Positions 41,504 through 52,400 of a DNA stretch of 64,000 nucleotides are shown piece by piece. Numbering within the stretch: the stretch's first letter is position 1; each line of letters opens with the position of its first letter. The notes beneath the pieces were generated by a model. The model was not told the origin of the DNA and did not search any database. It saw nothing but the letters and a program-made list of their open reading frames with translations. Source of the DNA: Microbacterium sp. 2FI. GTDB lineage: Bacteria > Actinomycetota > Actinomycetes > Actinomycetales > Microbacteriaceae. The position numbers and the translations under genes are program-made. Location of the stretch: positions 1 to 64,000 of the forward strand of contig NZ_SCMR01000002.1 of the NCBI RefSeq assembly GCF_005502885.1. The letters are read 5' to 3'.

Positions 41504-44086
41504 TCAGGCCTCCTGCGGGGCGAGCTCGATGTGGTCGACGACGAGTTCGTTCCACCCGTCGAGCAGCTCGAGCTTCGCGATGCGACCCACGGCGCGCAGG
41601 TCGCCCTCGGCGAGGCGCAGACACGCGATCGTGCGATCGTCGGCGCGCAGAGTGAGCGAGGTCACCGCCGTCTTCTGCGAGGCCTTGGCCTCGGTCTTGG
41701 CGCGACGGATGCCGATGAGGGCCGCGCTCGCGGCCGTGAGCACCGCGGGGTCGCCATCGACGCCGAGCGGCTCGGGCCAGGCTGCGGTGTGCACCGAGCC
41801 GTCGTTGAACCACGACCACGACTCCTCGGTCGCGAACGAGATCACCGGTGCGAACAGCCGCAGGAGTGTCGACAGGGCAATGCGAAGTGCGAGCGCGGCC
41901 GAGGCCTGCCCCACATCGGTGCGGTCGTAGGCGCGCTCCTTGACGAGTTCGAGGTAGTCGTCGCAGAAGGTCCAGAAGAACGACTCGGCGAGTTCGAGGG
42001 CCCGCGCGTGGTCGAACGCCTCGAGCGCCTTCGTGGCATCGCGGACGACGGTGTCGAGAGTCGCGAGCATCGACGCATCGAGCGCGTGGGTGACCTCGGC
42101 GCCCTCGGGGACGGGGAACGACAAGACGAACTTCGCCGCGTTGAGGATCTTGATCGCCAGACGCCGGCCGATCTTGATCTGTGTCGGGTTCTGCGGGTCG
42201 AAGGCCGCATCCGTGCCGAGGCGGCTCGAGGCCGCCCAGTAGCGCACGGCGTCGGAGCCGTGCTGGGCGAGGATGTCGGCCGGAGTCACGACGTTGCCCT
42301 TCGACTTCGACATCTTCTTGCGGTCGGGGTCGACGATGAAGCCCGAGATCGCGGTATCCGTCCACGGCGCGCGGCCGTCTTCGAGGGCGCTGCGCAGCAT
42401 CGTCGAGAACAGCCACGTGCGGATGATGTCCTGGCCCTGCGGGCGCACGTCGAACGGCGTGACGAGGTTCCAGAGCTCGGGGTCGCGGTCCCAGCCGGCG
42501 GCGAGCTGCGGCGTGAGCGACGATGTCGCCCACGTGTCGAAGATGTCCTTCTCGCCGTCGAACCCGCCCGGCACACCGCGCTGGTCCTCGGTGTAGCCCG
42601 CGGGCACGTCGGTGGTCGGGTCGATCGGCAGTGTCGCGTGATCGGGGACGAGCACGCGCTCGTAGTCGCGCTCGCCGTTCTCGTCGAGCGCGTACCAGAC
42701 CGGGATCGGCACGCCGAAGAACCGCTGACGCGAGACGAGCCAGTCGCCGGTGAGGCCGTTGGTCCAGTTCTCGTACCGCACGCGCATGAAGTCGGGGTGC
42801 CACGACACCTCGCGCCCGAGCGCGATGAGCTTGTCGCGCAGGTCTTCGCTGCGTGCGCCGTTGCGCAGGTACCACTGGCGGGTGGAGACGATCTCGAGGG
42901 GGCGATCGCCCTTCTCGAAGAACTTCACAGCGTGCGTGAAGGGCTTGGGATCGCCCTCCAGCTCGCCCGACTCCTGGAGCAGCTCCACGATGCGCTTCTT
43001 GGCGCTGAAAACGGTCTTGCCGGCGATCTCGGCATAGGCCTGCTTCGCGGCATCCGTGACGATCGCATCGGGCGCCTCGTCGATGACGCGGCCGTCCTGA
43101 CCGAGGATCGTGCGATTCGGAAGGTCGAGCTCACGCCACCAGATGATGTCGGTGACGTCGCCGAAGGTGCAGATCATGGCGATGCCCGAGCCCTTGTCCT
43201 GCTGCGCGAGCGGGTGGGCGAGCACCGGCACCTCGACGTCGAAGAGCGGGGTGCGCACCGTCGAGCCGAAGAGCGGCTGGTACCGCTCGTCGTCGGGGTG
43301 GGCGACGAGGGCCACGCACGCCGCGAGCAGCTCGGGACGCGTCGTCTCGATGTGAACGTCGCCCGAGCCGTCACTCTTGTGGAAGGCCACGCGGTGGTAG
43401 GCGGCGGGCTGATCGCGGTCCTCGAGCTCGGCCTGAGCGATCGCGGAGCGGAAGTCGATGTCCCACAGCGTCGGGGCCATCGACTGGTAGGCCTCGTCGC
43501 GCTCGAGGTTGCGCAGGAACGCCAGCTGGCTCGTGCGGATCGTCTCGTCCGAGATCGTGCGGTAGGTCTGGGTCCAGTCGACGCTGAGGCCGAGCGAGCG
43601 CCACAGCGCTTCGAAGTGCTTCTCGTCCTCGACGGTGAGGGTCTCGCACAGCTCGATGAAGTTGCGGCGACTGATCGGCACCTGGTCGGCGGCGCGGCTC
43701 GACTTGTTGTCGCCGCCCTCGTACGGGGGGGTGAAGTCGGGGTCGTAGGCCAGGCTCGGGTCGCAGCGCACGCCGTAGTAGTTCTGCACGCGACGTTCGG
43801 TCGGCAGGCCGTTGTCGTCCCACCCCATCGGGTAGAACACGGTCTTGCCGCGCATGCGCTCGAAGCGCACCTTGACGTCCGTGTGGGTGTAGCTGAAGAC
43901 GTGTCCGATGTGGAGGCTACCCGAGGCGGTCGGCGGGGGAGTGTCGACCGAGAAGATCCCGGCGCGGCCGACCTCGGCGGCGCGGATCCGGTCGAACAGA
44001 TACGTTCCCTGGGCGGCCCAGGCCGCATCCCACTTCGCTTCGAGACCCTCGAGGGCGGGCTTGTCAGGGATGAGCGCGTCGGACAT
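41504..44086 (-). CDS. valS: Valine--tRNA ligase
   Basis: An 860-residue class I aminoacyl-tRNA synthetase. The HIGH motif appears as SLHIGHVFSYTHTD (about residues 57-70), the editing domain follows (about 200-380), KKMSKSKGN is at about 595 and an anticodon-binding domain follows. Length is typical for actinobacterial ValS without the long coiled-coil tail. It charges tRNA-Val. No T-box or obvious attenuator is seen in its 189-base upstream gap, which is shared divergently with the peptide importer. Confidence 0.96.
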   Translation of the reverse strand: MSDALIPDKPALEGLEAKWDAAWAAQGTYLFDRIRAAEVGRAGIFSVDTPPPTASGSLHIGHVFSYTHTDVKVRFERMRGKTVFYPMGWDDNGLPTERRVQNYYGVRCDPSLAYDPDFTPPYEGGDNKSSRAADQVPISRRNFIELCETLTVEDEKHFEALWRSLGLSVDWTQTYRTISDETIRTSQLAFLRNLERDEAYQSMAPTLWDIDFRSAIAQAELEDRDQPAAYHRVAFHKSDGSGDVHIETTRPELLAACVALVAHPDDERYQPLFGSTVRTPLFDVEVPVLAHPLAQQDKGSGIAMICTFGDVTDIIWWRELDLPNRTILGQDGRVIDEAPDAIVTDAAKQAYAEIAGKTVFSAKKRIVELLQESGELEGDPKPFTHAVKFFEKGDRPLEIVSTRQWYLRNGARSEDLRDKLIALGREVSWHPDFMRVRYENWTNGLTGDWLVSRQRFFGVPIPVWYALDENGERDYERVLVPDHATLPIDPTTDVPAGYTEDQRGVPGGFDGEKDIFDTWATSSLTPQLAAGWDRDPELWNLVTPFDVRPQGQDIIRTWLFSTMLRSALEDGRAPWTDTAISGFIVDPDRKKMSKSKGNVVTPADILAQHGSDAVRYWAASSRLGTDAAFDPQNPTQIKIGRRLAIKILNAAKFVLSFPVPEGAEVTHALDASMLATLDTVVRDATKALEAFDHARALELAESFFWTFCDDYLELVKERAYDRTDVGQASAALALRIALSTLLRLFAPVISFATEESWSWFNDGSVHTAAWPEPLGVDGDPAVLTAASAALIGIRRAKTEAKASQKTAVTSLTLRADDRTIACLRLAEGDLRAVGRIAKLELLDGWNELVVDHIELAPQEA

Positions 44087-44275
44087 GGGGTCTCCTTGTG
44101 CGATATGTGCGGCACTGTGTGAGCGTGCCTGAGTGTGGGATTCGGTCGATTCTACCGGAGGCGAAGCGCGGGAGAGCGGAGGGAATGCGGATGCCGCCAG
44201 CGACGTTTATCGACTGCGTCCAATAATCCGATACCGTTGTCGGCGTCCCCCTTCGCACACTTTCCGAGGTCACGC

Positions 44276-45892
44276 ATGCCCGCATCCCCCCTCCGCCGAG
44301 TCCTTCCCACCGTCGCCATCGGCCTGGTGGCCGCCCTCGCATTGAGCTCGTGTGCCGGAAGCGACTCCGAACCCGAGGCGGGCAGCGGGGAAGTGGTGTG
44401 GGCCATCGAGGGCGCGAACCTCTCGGCCGGTCACATGGACCCGCAGACGAGCCAGCTCGATGTGTCGGCGATGGTGCAGCGCGCGGTGCTCGACTCGCTC
44501 GTCTTCCAAGAGCCCGACGGCACGTTCACACCGTGGCTCGCCACCGCGTGGGAGATCGAGGACGACGGCGCCGCCTATGTCTTCACCCTGCGCGACGACG
44601 TCACCTTCCACGACGGCGAGGTGTTCGATGCGGCTGCCGTCAAGGCCAACTTCGATCGGATCGCCGATCCCGAGACCGCATCAGCCCAGGCGGCGAGCAT
44701 GCTCGGCGGGGAGTTCTACGCCGGCACCGAAGTCGTCGACGAGCACACCGTGCGCGTCTCGTTCACGCAGCCCTACTCGCCGTTCCTCCAGGCGGCCAGC
44801 ACCGCGCTCCTCGGCTTCTACTCGCCCGCCGTCCTCGATTCCTCGGCCGACCAGCTCAAGGCCGGAGGGCCCGGCATCACGGTGGGCACCGGGCCGTTCG
44901 AGCTGACCGACTACACGCCCGATCAGGAGATCGTCTACACCCGCAACGCCGACTACGCGTGGGGCCCCCACGACTCCGGCACCGCGCAGTTCGAGACCCT
45001 TCGGGTCGACATCCTGCCCGAGGCCGCGGTGCGCGTCGGCGTCATCGAGAGCGGCGAGGCGGATCTCGCCAGCCAGCTCCCGCCGAACCTCGCCGCCGAC
45101 CTCGACGATGCTCTCACCGTCGATGCCAACGAGTACCCGGGCCTTCCGTATTCGCTGTACCTAAACGAGAAGTACGGCGTGTTCGCCGATGAGCGGGTAC
45201 GCGAGGCGTTCTCGCGCGCGATCGACATCGACACCGCCGTCGAGGAGATCTTCTTCGGCCAGTTCCCGCGGGCGTGGTCGATCCTGGGGTCGACCACCCC
45301 GACCTACGACGCGTCTCTCGAGGGCACCTGGGCGTTCGATCCCGCCGCCGCCGACGCGCTGCTCGACGAGGCCGGTTGGACCGAACGCGACGCCGACGGC
45401 TACCGCACGAAGGACGGGCAGCGGCTGTCGGCGCGCTGGATCGCGTGGACCCCGGTTCCCGACGATCGCGCGGCACTCGCGAACGCGATCCAGTCCGACC
45501 TCAAGGCCGTCGGGTTCGATCTCGTCCGCGAGGTGCTCGAGCCCGGCGCCTACAACGAGCAGTACGGGCCGAAGACCTTCGACCTCACCGACTGGGGATT
45601 CTCGGGCGTCGACCCCGACCTTCTGCGCAGCCACCTGCACACCGACGGCTTCCAGAACGCCTCGCAGGTGAGCGACCCGGCGCTCGACGCGCTGCTCGAG
45701 GAGGGTGTGGCGACCGCCGACGCCGACGCACGCACCGCGATCTACGGCGACGTTCAGCAGTGGAACGGCGAGCATGTCGCGATCGTGCCGCTGTACAGCC
45801 CGTCGCTGATCACGGCGGTCGACGAGTCGGTTTCAGGCCTCACCTACGATCTGTACGGGCGCCCGCTGTTCTACGACGTCAGCATCGGCTGA
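44276..45892 (+). CDS. ABC transporter substrate-binding lipoprotein (peptide/nickel family 5)
   Basis: A 538-residue solute-binding protein. Signal peptide with lipobox LSSC (Cys at about 24), followed by the SBP_bac_5 fold: DSLVFQEPDGTFTPWLATAWEIEDDG, YVFTLRDDVTFHDGEVFDAAAVKANFDRI, GTGPFELTDYTPDQEIVYTRNADYAWG. Captures oligopeptides or similar ligands outside the membrane. Start at ATG 44276 with GAGG upstream. First gene of a complete importer operon with two permeases and a double ATPase. Confidence 0.92.
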   Translation: MPASPLRRVLPTVAIGLVAALALSSCAGSDSEPEAGSGEVVWAIEGANLSAGHMDPQTSQLDVSAMVQRAVLDSLVFQEPDGTFTPWLATAWEIEDDGAAYVFTLRDDVTFHDGEVFDAAAVKANFDRIADPETASAQAASMLGGEFYAGTEVVDEHTVRVSFTQPYSPFLQAASTALLGFYSPAVLDSSADQLKAGGPGITVGTGPFELTDYTPDQEIVYTRNADYAWGPHDSGTAQFETLRVDILPEAAVRVGVIESGEADLASQLPPNLAADLDDALTVDANEYPGLPYSLYLNEKYGVFADERVREAFSRAIDIDTAVEEIFFGQFPRAWSILGSTTPTYDASLEGTWAFDPAAADALLDEAGWTERDADGYRTKDGQRLSARWIAWTPVPDDRAALANAIQSDLKAVGFDLVREVLEPGAYNEQYGPKTFDLTDWGFSGVDPDLLRSHLHTDGFQNASQVSDPALDALLEEGVATADADARTAIYGDVQQWNGEHVAIVPLYSPSLITAVDESVSGLTYDLYGRPLFYDVSIG

Positions 45893-45927
45893 TCCGGCGC
45901 CCTCTGCCGAGGGTCCGCGGAGGGACG

Positions 45928-46911
45928 ATGACGGGACGACGAGAGACCCTGCGCCACGCAGTCGTGCGCGGCGCGGGGCTCGCGGCATCCGTCGTGGTGG
46001 TCCTCTGGGGCGCTGCCACGCTCGCGTTCCTCGCACTCCGCGTCATTCCGGGCGACCCGGTCGAGGTGATGCTCGGGCCGCAGGCCCAGGTCAGCGACGA
46101 GGTCAAAGACGCGATCCGCGTCGAACTCGGGCTGGATCGCCCGCCGTTCGAGCACTACGTCGCCTACCTGGCCCAACTGCTGCGTGGCGACCTCGGCGAG
46201 TCGTTCCAACTCCGGATGCCGGTGACCGAGGTCATCGGCAGGCAGCTGGGGGCCACCCTGCAGCTGTCGGCTGCGGCGCTTGCGATCGCCGTCGTGCTGG
46301 CGCTCGCGGTGGCGTTCTTCGCGCGAAGCCGCGCGTCCCGGGCGATCGCGGGGGGCGTCGAGCTCGTCATCCTCTCGTCGCCGGTGTTCTGGATCGGCTT
46401 GGTGCTCCTGAGCGTGTTCGCCTTCGGACTGGGCTGGTTCCCGGTGTCGGGTTCGCGCAACCCCGCGACGCTCGTGCTGCCGGCGATCACCCTGGCGCTG
46501 CCCGTCGCCGCCCTCCTCGGCCAGGTGCTGCGCGACGGCATCGAGACCGCCGAGCGCCAGCCGTTCGCGACGACGGTGCTCGCGCGCGGTGCCGGGCCGA
46601 TGCGGCTGACCGCGCACCACACACTCCGCCACGGCGCCACCGGCGCGCTGACCCTCGCGGCCTACCTCGTCGGGTCGCTCCTCGGCGGCGCCGTGCTCGT
46701 GGAGACGGTGTTCGCGCGACCCGGACTCGGACGCGTGACGCTGACGGCGATCACCGACCGCGACCTTCCCGTCATCACCGGGATCATCCTGCTCAGCGCG
46801 CTCGTCTTCGTCGTCGTGAACCTCATCGTCGAGCTCACCTATCCGCTGCTCGATCCTCGGCTCCGCCGTGCCCCGTCGCCTACCTCGGCTCGAGAGAAGG
46901 TACCGGCATGA
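45928..46911 (+). CDS. ABC transporter permease (DppB/OppB type)
   Basis: A 327-residue inner-membrane protein with six helices. N-terminal segment LAFLALRVIPGDPVEVMLG and LRGDLGESF are typical of DppB-like permeases. The EAA coupling loop (TVLARGAGPMRLTAHHTLRHGA) contacts the ATPase. ATG 45928 has GGAGGGAC just upstream. Its stop overlaps the next permease start (ATGA). Confidence 0.92.
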   Translation: MTGRRETLRHAVVRGAGLAASVVVVLWGAATLAFLALRVIPGDPVEVMLGPQAQVSDEVKDAIRVELGLDRPPFEHYVAYLAQLLRGDLGESFQLRMPVTEVIGRQLGATLQLSAAALAIAVVLALAVAFFARSRASRAIAGGVELVILSSPVFWIGLVLLSVFAFGLGWFPVSGSRNPATLVLPAITLALPVAALLGQVLRDGIETAERQPFATTVLARGAGPMRLTAHHTLRHGATGALTLAAYLVGSLLGGAVLVETVFARPGLGRVTLTAITDRDLPVITGIILLSALVFVVVNLIVELTYPLLDPRLRRAPSPTSAREKVPA

Positions 46912-47720
46912 CCCTCGGCCGGCGCTTCGCGCTCGGTGCGGCCATCGCCGTGCTCGCGCTGATCGCCGCGCTCGCTGTGGCCCCGGAACTCTTCGCCACG
47001 CACGATCCGCTGCAGACGGAGGTGCGCGCAGCGCTCCTCCCGCCCAGCGCCGAGCACCTGTTCGGCACCGACCAGAGCGGGCGCGACGTCTTCTCGCGGG
47101 TCGTGTACGGCGCCGGGCGCTCGGTCGGCATCGGCGTGCTCGCGACCGCGCTCGCGTTCGCGGTCGGGCTGGCGGTCGGCTCGCTCTCGGGGGTGGCGCC
47201 GCGCCTCGTGGATGCCGCGGCCATGCGGGCGACCGACATCCTGATGGCGTTCCCCGAATTCCTCGTCGCGCTCGTCGTCGTCGCGGTGCTCGGCCCCGGG
47301 CCGGTCAACGTCGCGATCGCCGTCACGATCGCGGCGATCCCGGTGTACATCCGCCTCGCGCGCGCCCAGACGCGCACGTTGCGACTTGCCGAGCACGTCG
47401 AGGCGGCGCGCATTCTGGGCGTCGCGCCGTCGCTCGCCTTCACGCGCCACGTCGTGCCGGGCGTCGTCGGCGCGCTGAGCGTGCTCGCCACGATCGGGAT
47501 CGGCTCGAGCATCCTCGCGGCGGCGGGTCTCAGCTTCCTCGGCCTCGGGCCGACCGAGCCGACACCCGAGTGGGGTCTCATGCTCGCGGGCGGTCGCAAC
47601 GTCCTCGGCCAGGCCTGGTGGATCTCGGTGTTTCCGGGCATCGCGATCACCCTCACGGTGATTGCGGCGACCGTCCTCGGCCGGACGCTCCGGGCTCGTG
47701 CGGAGGGCAGGACGCGATGA
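46908..47720 (+). CDS. ABC transporter permease (DppC/OppC type)
   Basis: A 270-residue permease: LFGTDQSGRDVFSRVVYGAGRSVGIGV near the N-terminus and coupling loop HVEAARILGVAPSLAFTRHVVPG. About six helices. Pairs with the preceding DppB-like protein as the transport channel. ATGA overlaps at both its start and its stop indicate tight translational coupling through the operon. Confidence 0.92.
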   Translation: MTLGRRFALGAAIAVLALIAALAVAPELFATHDPLQTEVRAALLPPSAEHLFGTDQSGRDVFSRVVYGAGRSVGIGVLATALAFAVGLAVGSLSGVAPRLVDAAAMRATDILMAFPEFLVALVVVAVLGPGPVNVAIAVTIAAIPVYIRLARAQTRTLRLAEHVEAARILGVAPSLAFTRHVVPGVVGALSVLATIGIGSSILAAAGLSFLGLGPTEPTPEWGLMLAGGRNVLGQAWWISVFPGIAITLTVIAATVLGRTLRARAEGRTR

Positions 47721-49336
47721 CCGGCCTCGACGTGCGCGGACTGCGGGTGGCGTTCGGAGACACCGTCGCCGTCGACGGTGTCGACCTCGCCGTCGCGCCG
47801 GGGGAGTGCGTCGCGATCGTCGGCGAATCCGGGGCCGGCAAGTCGCTCACCGCGAGGGCGCTGCTCGGACTCCTTCCCGCCGAGGCGACGGTGAGCGCCG
47901 ACGATCTCTCGATCGACGGCACGGATGCCCGCCCCCTCGACGAGCGCGGCTGGCGGCGCCTGCGCGGATCCCGCATCGCGCTCGTCTCGCAGGACGCACT
48001 CGTCTCGCTCGACCCGCTCCGCCGCATCGGCGCCGAGGTGGCCGAACCCCTGCTGATCCACGGCGGACGGATGCCGCGACCACAGCTGCGGACGCGCGTC
48101 GAGAGGCTGCTCGCCACCGTCGCCGTGCCCGATCCCGCGCGCCGCGCACAGCAGCATCCGCACGAGCTCTCGGGCGGGCTGCGCCAGCGTGCGCTCATCG
48201 CTTCGGCTCTCGCCGCCGAGCCGCGCATCCTGATCGCCGATGAAGCGACCACCGCGCTCGATGCGACCGTGCAGGCCCGCGTCCTGCGGCTGCTGCGCGA
48301 CATCGCCGATCGCGGTGTCGCCGTCGTGGTCATCAGCCATGACCTGGCTGCCGTGCGACGGGTCGCCGACCGCGTGCTGGTGATGCATCGCGGTCGGGTC
48401 GTGGAAGCGGGATCGGTCGCCGACATCTTCGAGGCGCCCCGCCACGACTACACCCGCCGCCTCATCGCCGCGTCACGGCACACGCCCGAGCCCCGCACCG
48501 CGGCGGATCGGCCGATCCGGCTCGCGGTGACCGGACTGTCGAAGTCGTTCGACCGCCCCGCCGTCACCGACGTGTCGTTCGAGGTGCCCCTCGGCCGCAC
48601 GCTCGGGATCGTGGGCGAGTCGGGCTCGGGCAAGACGACTCTCGCGCGCATGATCGTCGGCGTCGAGACCGCGGATGCCGGCACCGTGCTCCTCGACGGG
48701 CACCCGCCCACTCCGACGGGGCAGCGCAGCATCCAACTCGTCCACCAGAACCCGCTCGGCGCCCTCGATCCGCGCTGGCGTGTGGGAAGGTCGCTGCGCG
48801 AAGCGCTCGCGGCGGGAGGGGTTCCGCGCAGCGAGCACGCCGGTCGGGTCGCCGAGCTGCTGGCCGAGGTCGAGCTCGATCCCGCGCTCGCGCGTCGGCG
48901 CCCGTCCGAACTCTCGGGGGGCCAGCGCCAGCGCGTCGCGATCGCGCGTGCCCTCGCCGCGGCACCCGAGGTGCTCGTGCTCGACGAGCCTGTCTCGGCC
49001 CTGGACCCCCTCGTGCGCGAGCGGGTGCTCGCTCTGCTGCTGCGGCTTCAGCGCGAACGTGACCTCACGATGCTCTTCGTCTCGCACGACCTCGACGTCG
49101 TGGCGGGCGTCGCCGACGATGTGCTCGTGATGCAGGAAGGCGTCGCCGTCGAGCAGGGGAGCACGGCTCGCGTGTTCGCCGATCCCCGGCATCCCTTCAC
49201 GCGTGAGCTTCTCGCGGCCGCGCGCGCGCCCCTGCCGGATGCGACCGCGGACGGACGCGCGTACACTCGACGTAGCAGCATCGATCCGGCCATCACCGGG
49301 GAGCTCTCGGAAGAACAGGACTCCGGTCCCCACTAG
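47717..49336 (+). CDS. Peptide ABC importer double ATPase (DppD-DppF fusion)
   Basis: A 539-residue protein with two complete nucleotide-binding domains. First: Walker A GESGAGKS (about 36-43), signature LSGGLRQR, Walker B ILIADEATTALD. Second: GESGSGKT (about 300), LSGGQRQR, VLVLDEPVSALD. The last 24 residues (from YTRRSSIDPAITGE) are encoded by the promoter and stem I of the ileS T-box leader. So the C-terminal tail is shaped by an RNA element rather than by the ATPase fold; the family normally ends near RELLAAAR. Confidence 0.93.
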   Translation: MTGLDVRGLRVAFGDTVAVDGVDLAVAPGECVAIVGESGAGKSLTARALLGLLPAEATVSADDLSIDGTDARPLDERGWRRLRGSRIALVSQDALVSLDPLRRIGAEVAEPLLIHGGRMPRPQLRTRVERLLATVAVPDPARRAQQHPHELSGGLRQRALIASALAAEPRILIADEATTALDATVQARVLRLLRDIADRGVAVVVISHDLAAVRRVADRVLVMHRGRVVEAGSVADIFEAPRHDYTRRLIAASRHTPEPRTAADRPIRLAVTGLSKSFDRPAVTDVSFEVPLGRTLGIVGESGSGKTTLARMIVGVETADAGTVLLDGHPPTPTGQRSIQLVHQNPLGALDPRWRVGRSLREALAAGGVPRSEHAGRVAELLAEVELDPALARRRPSELSGGQRQRVAIARALAAAPEVLVLDEPVSALDPLVRERVLALLLRLQRERDLTMLFVSHDLDVVAGVADDVLVMQEGVAVEQGSTARVFADPRHPFTRELLAAARAPLPDATADGRAYTRRSSIDPAITGELSEEQDSGPH

Positions 49337-49465
49337 AACCGAGCGGGTCAGGCCCGTCACAGCCGCTGTGAAAGTGGTCGGCTCGCTTCCGCGAACCGGC
49401 ACGCGGGGTGGTACCGCGGCTCGAACGGGTCGTCCTCGCAGGAAGCATCGCAACCTGCTGGAGTG
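49262..49465 (+). promoter_or_regulatory. ileS T-box riboswitch (translational type)
   Basis: After TACACT (49262-49267) comes a short actinobacterial stem I containing GCATCGATCCGG with an ATC (Ile) specifier and the hairpin CCGG-CCATCA-CCGG (49286-49299). A linker hairpin CACAG-CCG-CTGTG follows (49358-49370). The T-box GGGGTGGTACCGCGG is at 49405-49419. Downstream, GCAGG (49438-49442) pairs with CCTGC (49454-49458) and CTC with GAG, which hides the CTGGAG ribosome-binding site. Uncharged tRNA-Ile should free the site and raise IleS synthesis. Confidence 0.92.
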
Positions 49466-49467
49466 AC

Positions 49468-52400
49468 ATGACCTATCCCCGCCCCTCGTCAAGCGCAGCG
49501 GCCGGTGCATTCGGCCCCGCCGCCGATGCCGTCGTGCCGAGTCCGCGTTTTCCCGACGTCGAGCGCGAGACGCTCGCGTTCTGGCAGGCCGACGACACGT
49601 TCCGCGCGTCGATCGCGAATCGCGACGGGGCCGAGGAGTGGGTCTTCTACGACGGCCCGCCGTTCGCCAACGGCCTCCCGCACTACGGGCACCTTCTCAC
49701 CGGCTACGCCAAGGACCTCTTCCCCCGCTTCCAGACGATGCGCGGCAAGCGCGTCGATCGCGTGTTCGGCTGGGACACGCACGGTCTTCCCGCCGAGCTC
49801 GAGGCCATGAAGCAGCTCGGCATCACCGAGAAGGCCGAGATCGAGTCGATGGGCCTCGCCGCATTCAATGACAAGGCGCGCGAGTCAGTGCTCGCGTACA
49901 CGCGCGAGTGGGAGGAGTACGTCACGCGCCAGGCGCGCTGGGTCGACTTCGGGCGCGGCTACAAGACCCTCGACACGTCGTACATGGAGTCCGTGCTGTG
50001 GGCGTTCAAGACGCTCCACGAGAAGGGTCTCGCGTACGAGGGGCACCGCGTGCTGCCCTACTGCTGGCGCGACGAGACGCCGCTGTCGGCGCACGAGCTG
50101 CGCATGGACGACGACGTCTACAAGATGCGCCAGGACCCCTCGGTCACCGTCACCTTCCCGCTCGTCGGTGCCAAGGCCGAGGCACTCGGGCTGACGGGCG
50201 TTCGGGCGCTGGCGTGGACGACGACGCCGTGGACACTGCCGACGAACCTCGCCCTGGCCGTGGGTCCCGGCATCCGCTATGTCGTCGTCCCGGGCGGGCC
50301 CGCCGGCGCCGCCGACGTCCACCACGCCCCCGACGGCCACGCCGACGACCCGATCGAGGCGACGGCGCACCGCTACCTGCTCGCGGAGGAGCTGCTCGCC
50401 GGGTACGCGAAGGACCTCGGCTACGAATCGGCGGACGCCGCCCGCGCGGCCGTCGTGCAGTCGGTGCTCGGCTCGGAGCTGCAGGATGTCGCCTACGACC
50501 GCCTGTTCGACTACTACGCGGATGCCGAGACCTGGGGCACCGAGCGTGCCTGGCGCATCCTCGTCGACGACTACGTGACCACCGCCGACGGCACCGGCAT
50601 CGTCCACCAGGCGCCCGCCTACGGTGAGGACGACCAGCGCGTGAGCGAAGCGGCCGGCATCCCTCTCATCATGAGCCTCGACGACGGCGGTCGCTTCCTG
50701 CCGCAGGTGACCGATGTCGCAGGCGAACTGTGGATGGACGCGAACACCCCGCTCGTGCGGCTGCTCCGCCAGGACGGGCGGCTGCTGCGCCTGGCGAGCT
50801 ACGAGCACTCGTACCCGCACTGCTGGCGGTGCCGCAACCCCCTCATCTACAAGGCCGTCTCGAGCTGGTTCGTAAGGGTGACCGACGTCAAGGACGGCCT
50901 TCTCGAGAACAACGAGCAGATCACATGGGTCCCCGACAACGTCAAGCACGGCCAGTTCGGCAAGTGGCTCGAGGGTGCGCGCGACTGGTCGATCAGCCGC
51001 AACCGCTACTGGGGCTCGCCGATCCCGGTGTGGAAGAGCGATGACCCCGAGCACCCGCGCGTCGACGTATACGGCTCGCTCGCCGACCTCGAGCGCGACT
51101 TCGGCCGCCTTCCGCGGAATGCCGCGGGTGAGGTCGATCTGCACCGGCCGTACATCGACGACCTGACCCGCCCGAACCCCGACGATCCGACGGGCCGCTC
51201 GACGATGCGCCGCATCGAAGACGTCCTCGACGTGTGGTTCGACTCGGGCTCGATGCCGTTCGCGCAGGTGCACTACCCGTTCGAGAACCACGACTGGTTC
51301 GACGAGCACTCGCCGGCGGACTTCATCGTCGAGTACATCGGTCAGACGCGCGGCTGGTTCTACGTCATGCATGTTCTGTCGACCGCCCTGTTCGATCGTC
51401 CGGCATTCACCGGCGTCTCGTGCCACGGGATCGTGCTCGGCAGCGACGGGCAGAAGATGTCGAAGTCGTTGCGCAACTACCCGGATGTCAGTGAGGTGTT
51501 CGACCGCGACGGATCCGACGCGATGCGCTGGTTCCTCATGGCGAGCTCGGTGCTGCGCGGCGGCAACCTGGTCGTGACCGAGGAGGGCATACGCGCGGGC
51601 GTGCGTGAGTTCATGCTGCCGCTGTGGAACGCGTGGTACTTCTTCGCGACGTACGCGAACGCCTCGACGGGCGGATACGAAGCGCAGCGGCGCACTGATT
51701 CGACCGACGTGCTCGACCGCTACATCCTCGCGCTCACGGGCGACCTCGTGCGCGACGTCGCCGTCGACCTCGAGGGACTCGACTCGACGATGGCCGCCGC
51801 CAAGCTCCGCGACTTCGCCGAGGCTCTCACCAACTGGTACATCCGGCGCTCGCGCGACCGGTTCTGGGTGGGCGTGGACGCGTCCGACCCGAAGAGCACC
51901 GAGGCTTTCGACACGCTCTACACCGTGCTCGAGACGCTCACGCGGGTCGCGGCGCCCCTCATCCCGCTGGTCTCGGAGAAGATCTGGCAGGGCCTCACCG
52001 GCGGCCGGAGCGTCCACCTCGAGGATTGGCCGGATGCTGCCGAGTTCCCCGCGGCTGACGACATCCGCTCGGCGATGGATGCCGTGCGCGAAGTCTCGAG
52101 CGTGGCCAACGCGCTGCGCAAGCGCGAGGGCAAGCGGGTGCGCCTCCCGCTGTCGCAGCTCACGGTGGCGGTGACGGATGCCGCATCCCTCGCCCAGTTC
52201 GAGGGGATCCTCCGCGACGAGCTCAACGTCAAGGCCGTCGAGCTGGTCGAGCTGAGCGCGGGGGTCGCCGAGCGCTTCGGCATCAGCAAGCGACTGAGCG
52301 TCAACGCCCGTGCAGCCGGACCGCGCCTCGGAAAGCAGGTGCAGCACGTGATCGCCGGCGCCCGCGCGGGCGTGTGGGAGGAGCGGGACGGCGTCGTGGT

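Noticed and set aside
44087..44275. Possible T-box or attenuator before valS
   Set aside because: No T-box core (GGNACCGCG), specifier hairpin or terminator could be found in this gap.
46868..47716. N-terminal extension of the double ATPase through the second permease
   Set aside because: The upstream part is out of frame with the DppC-like permease and Arg-rich; ATG 47717 in an ATGA overlap is the real start.
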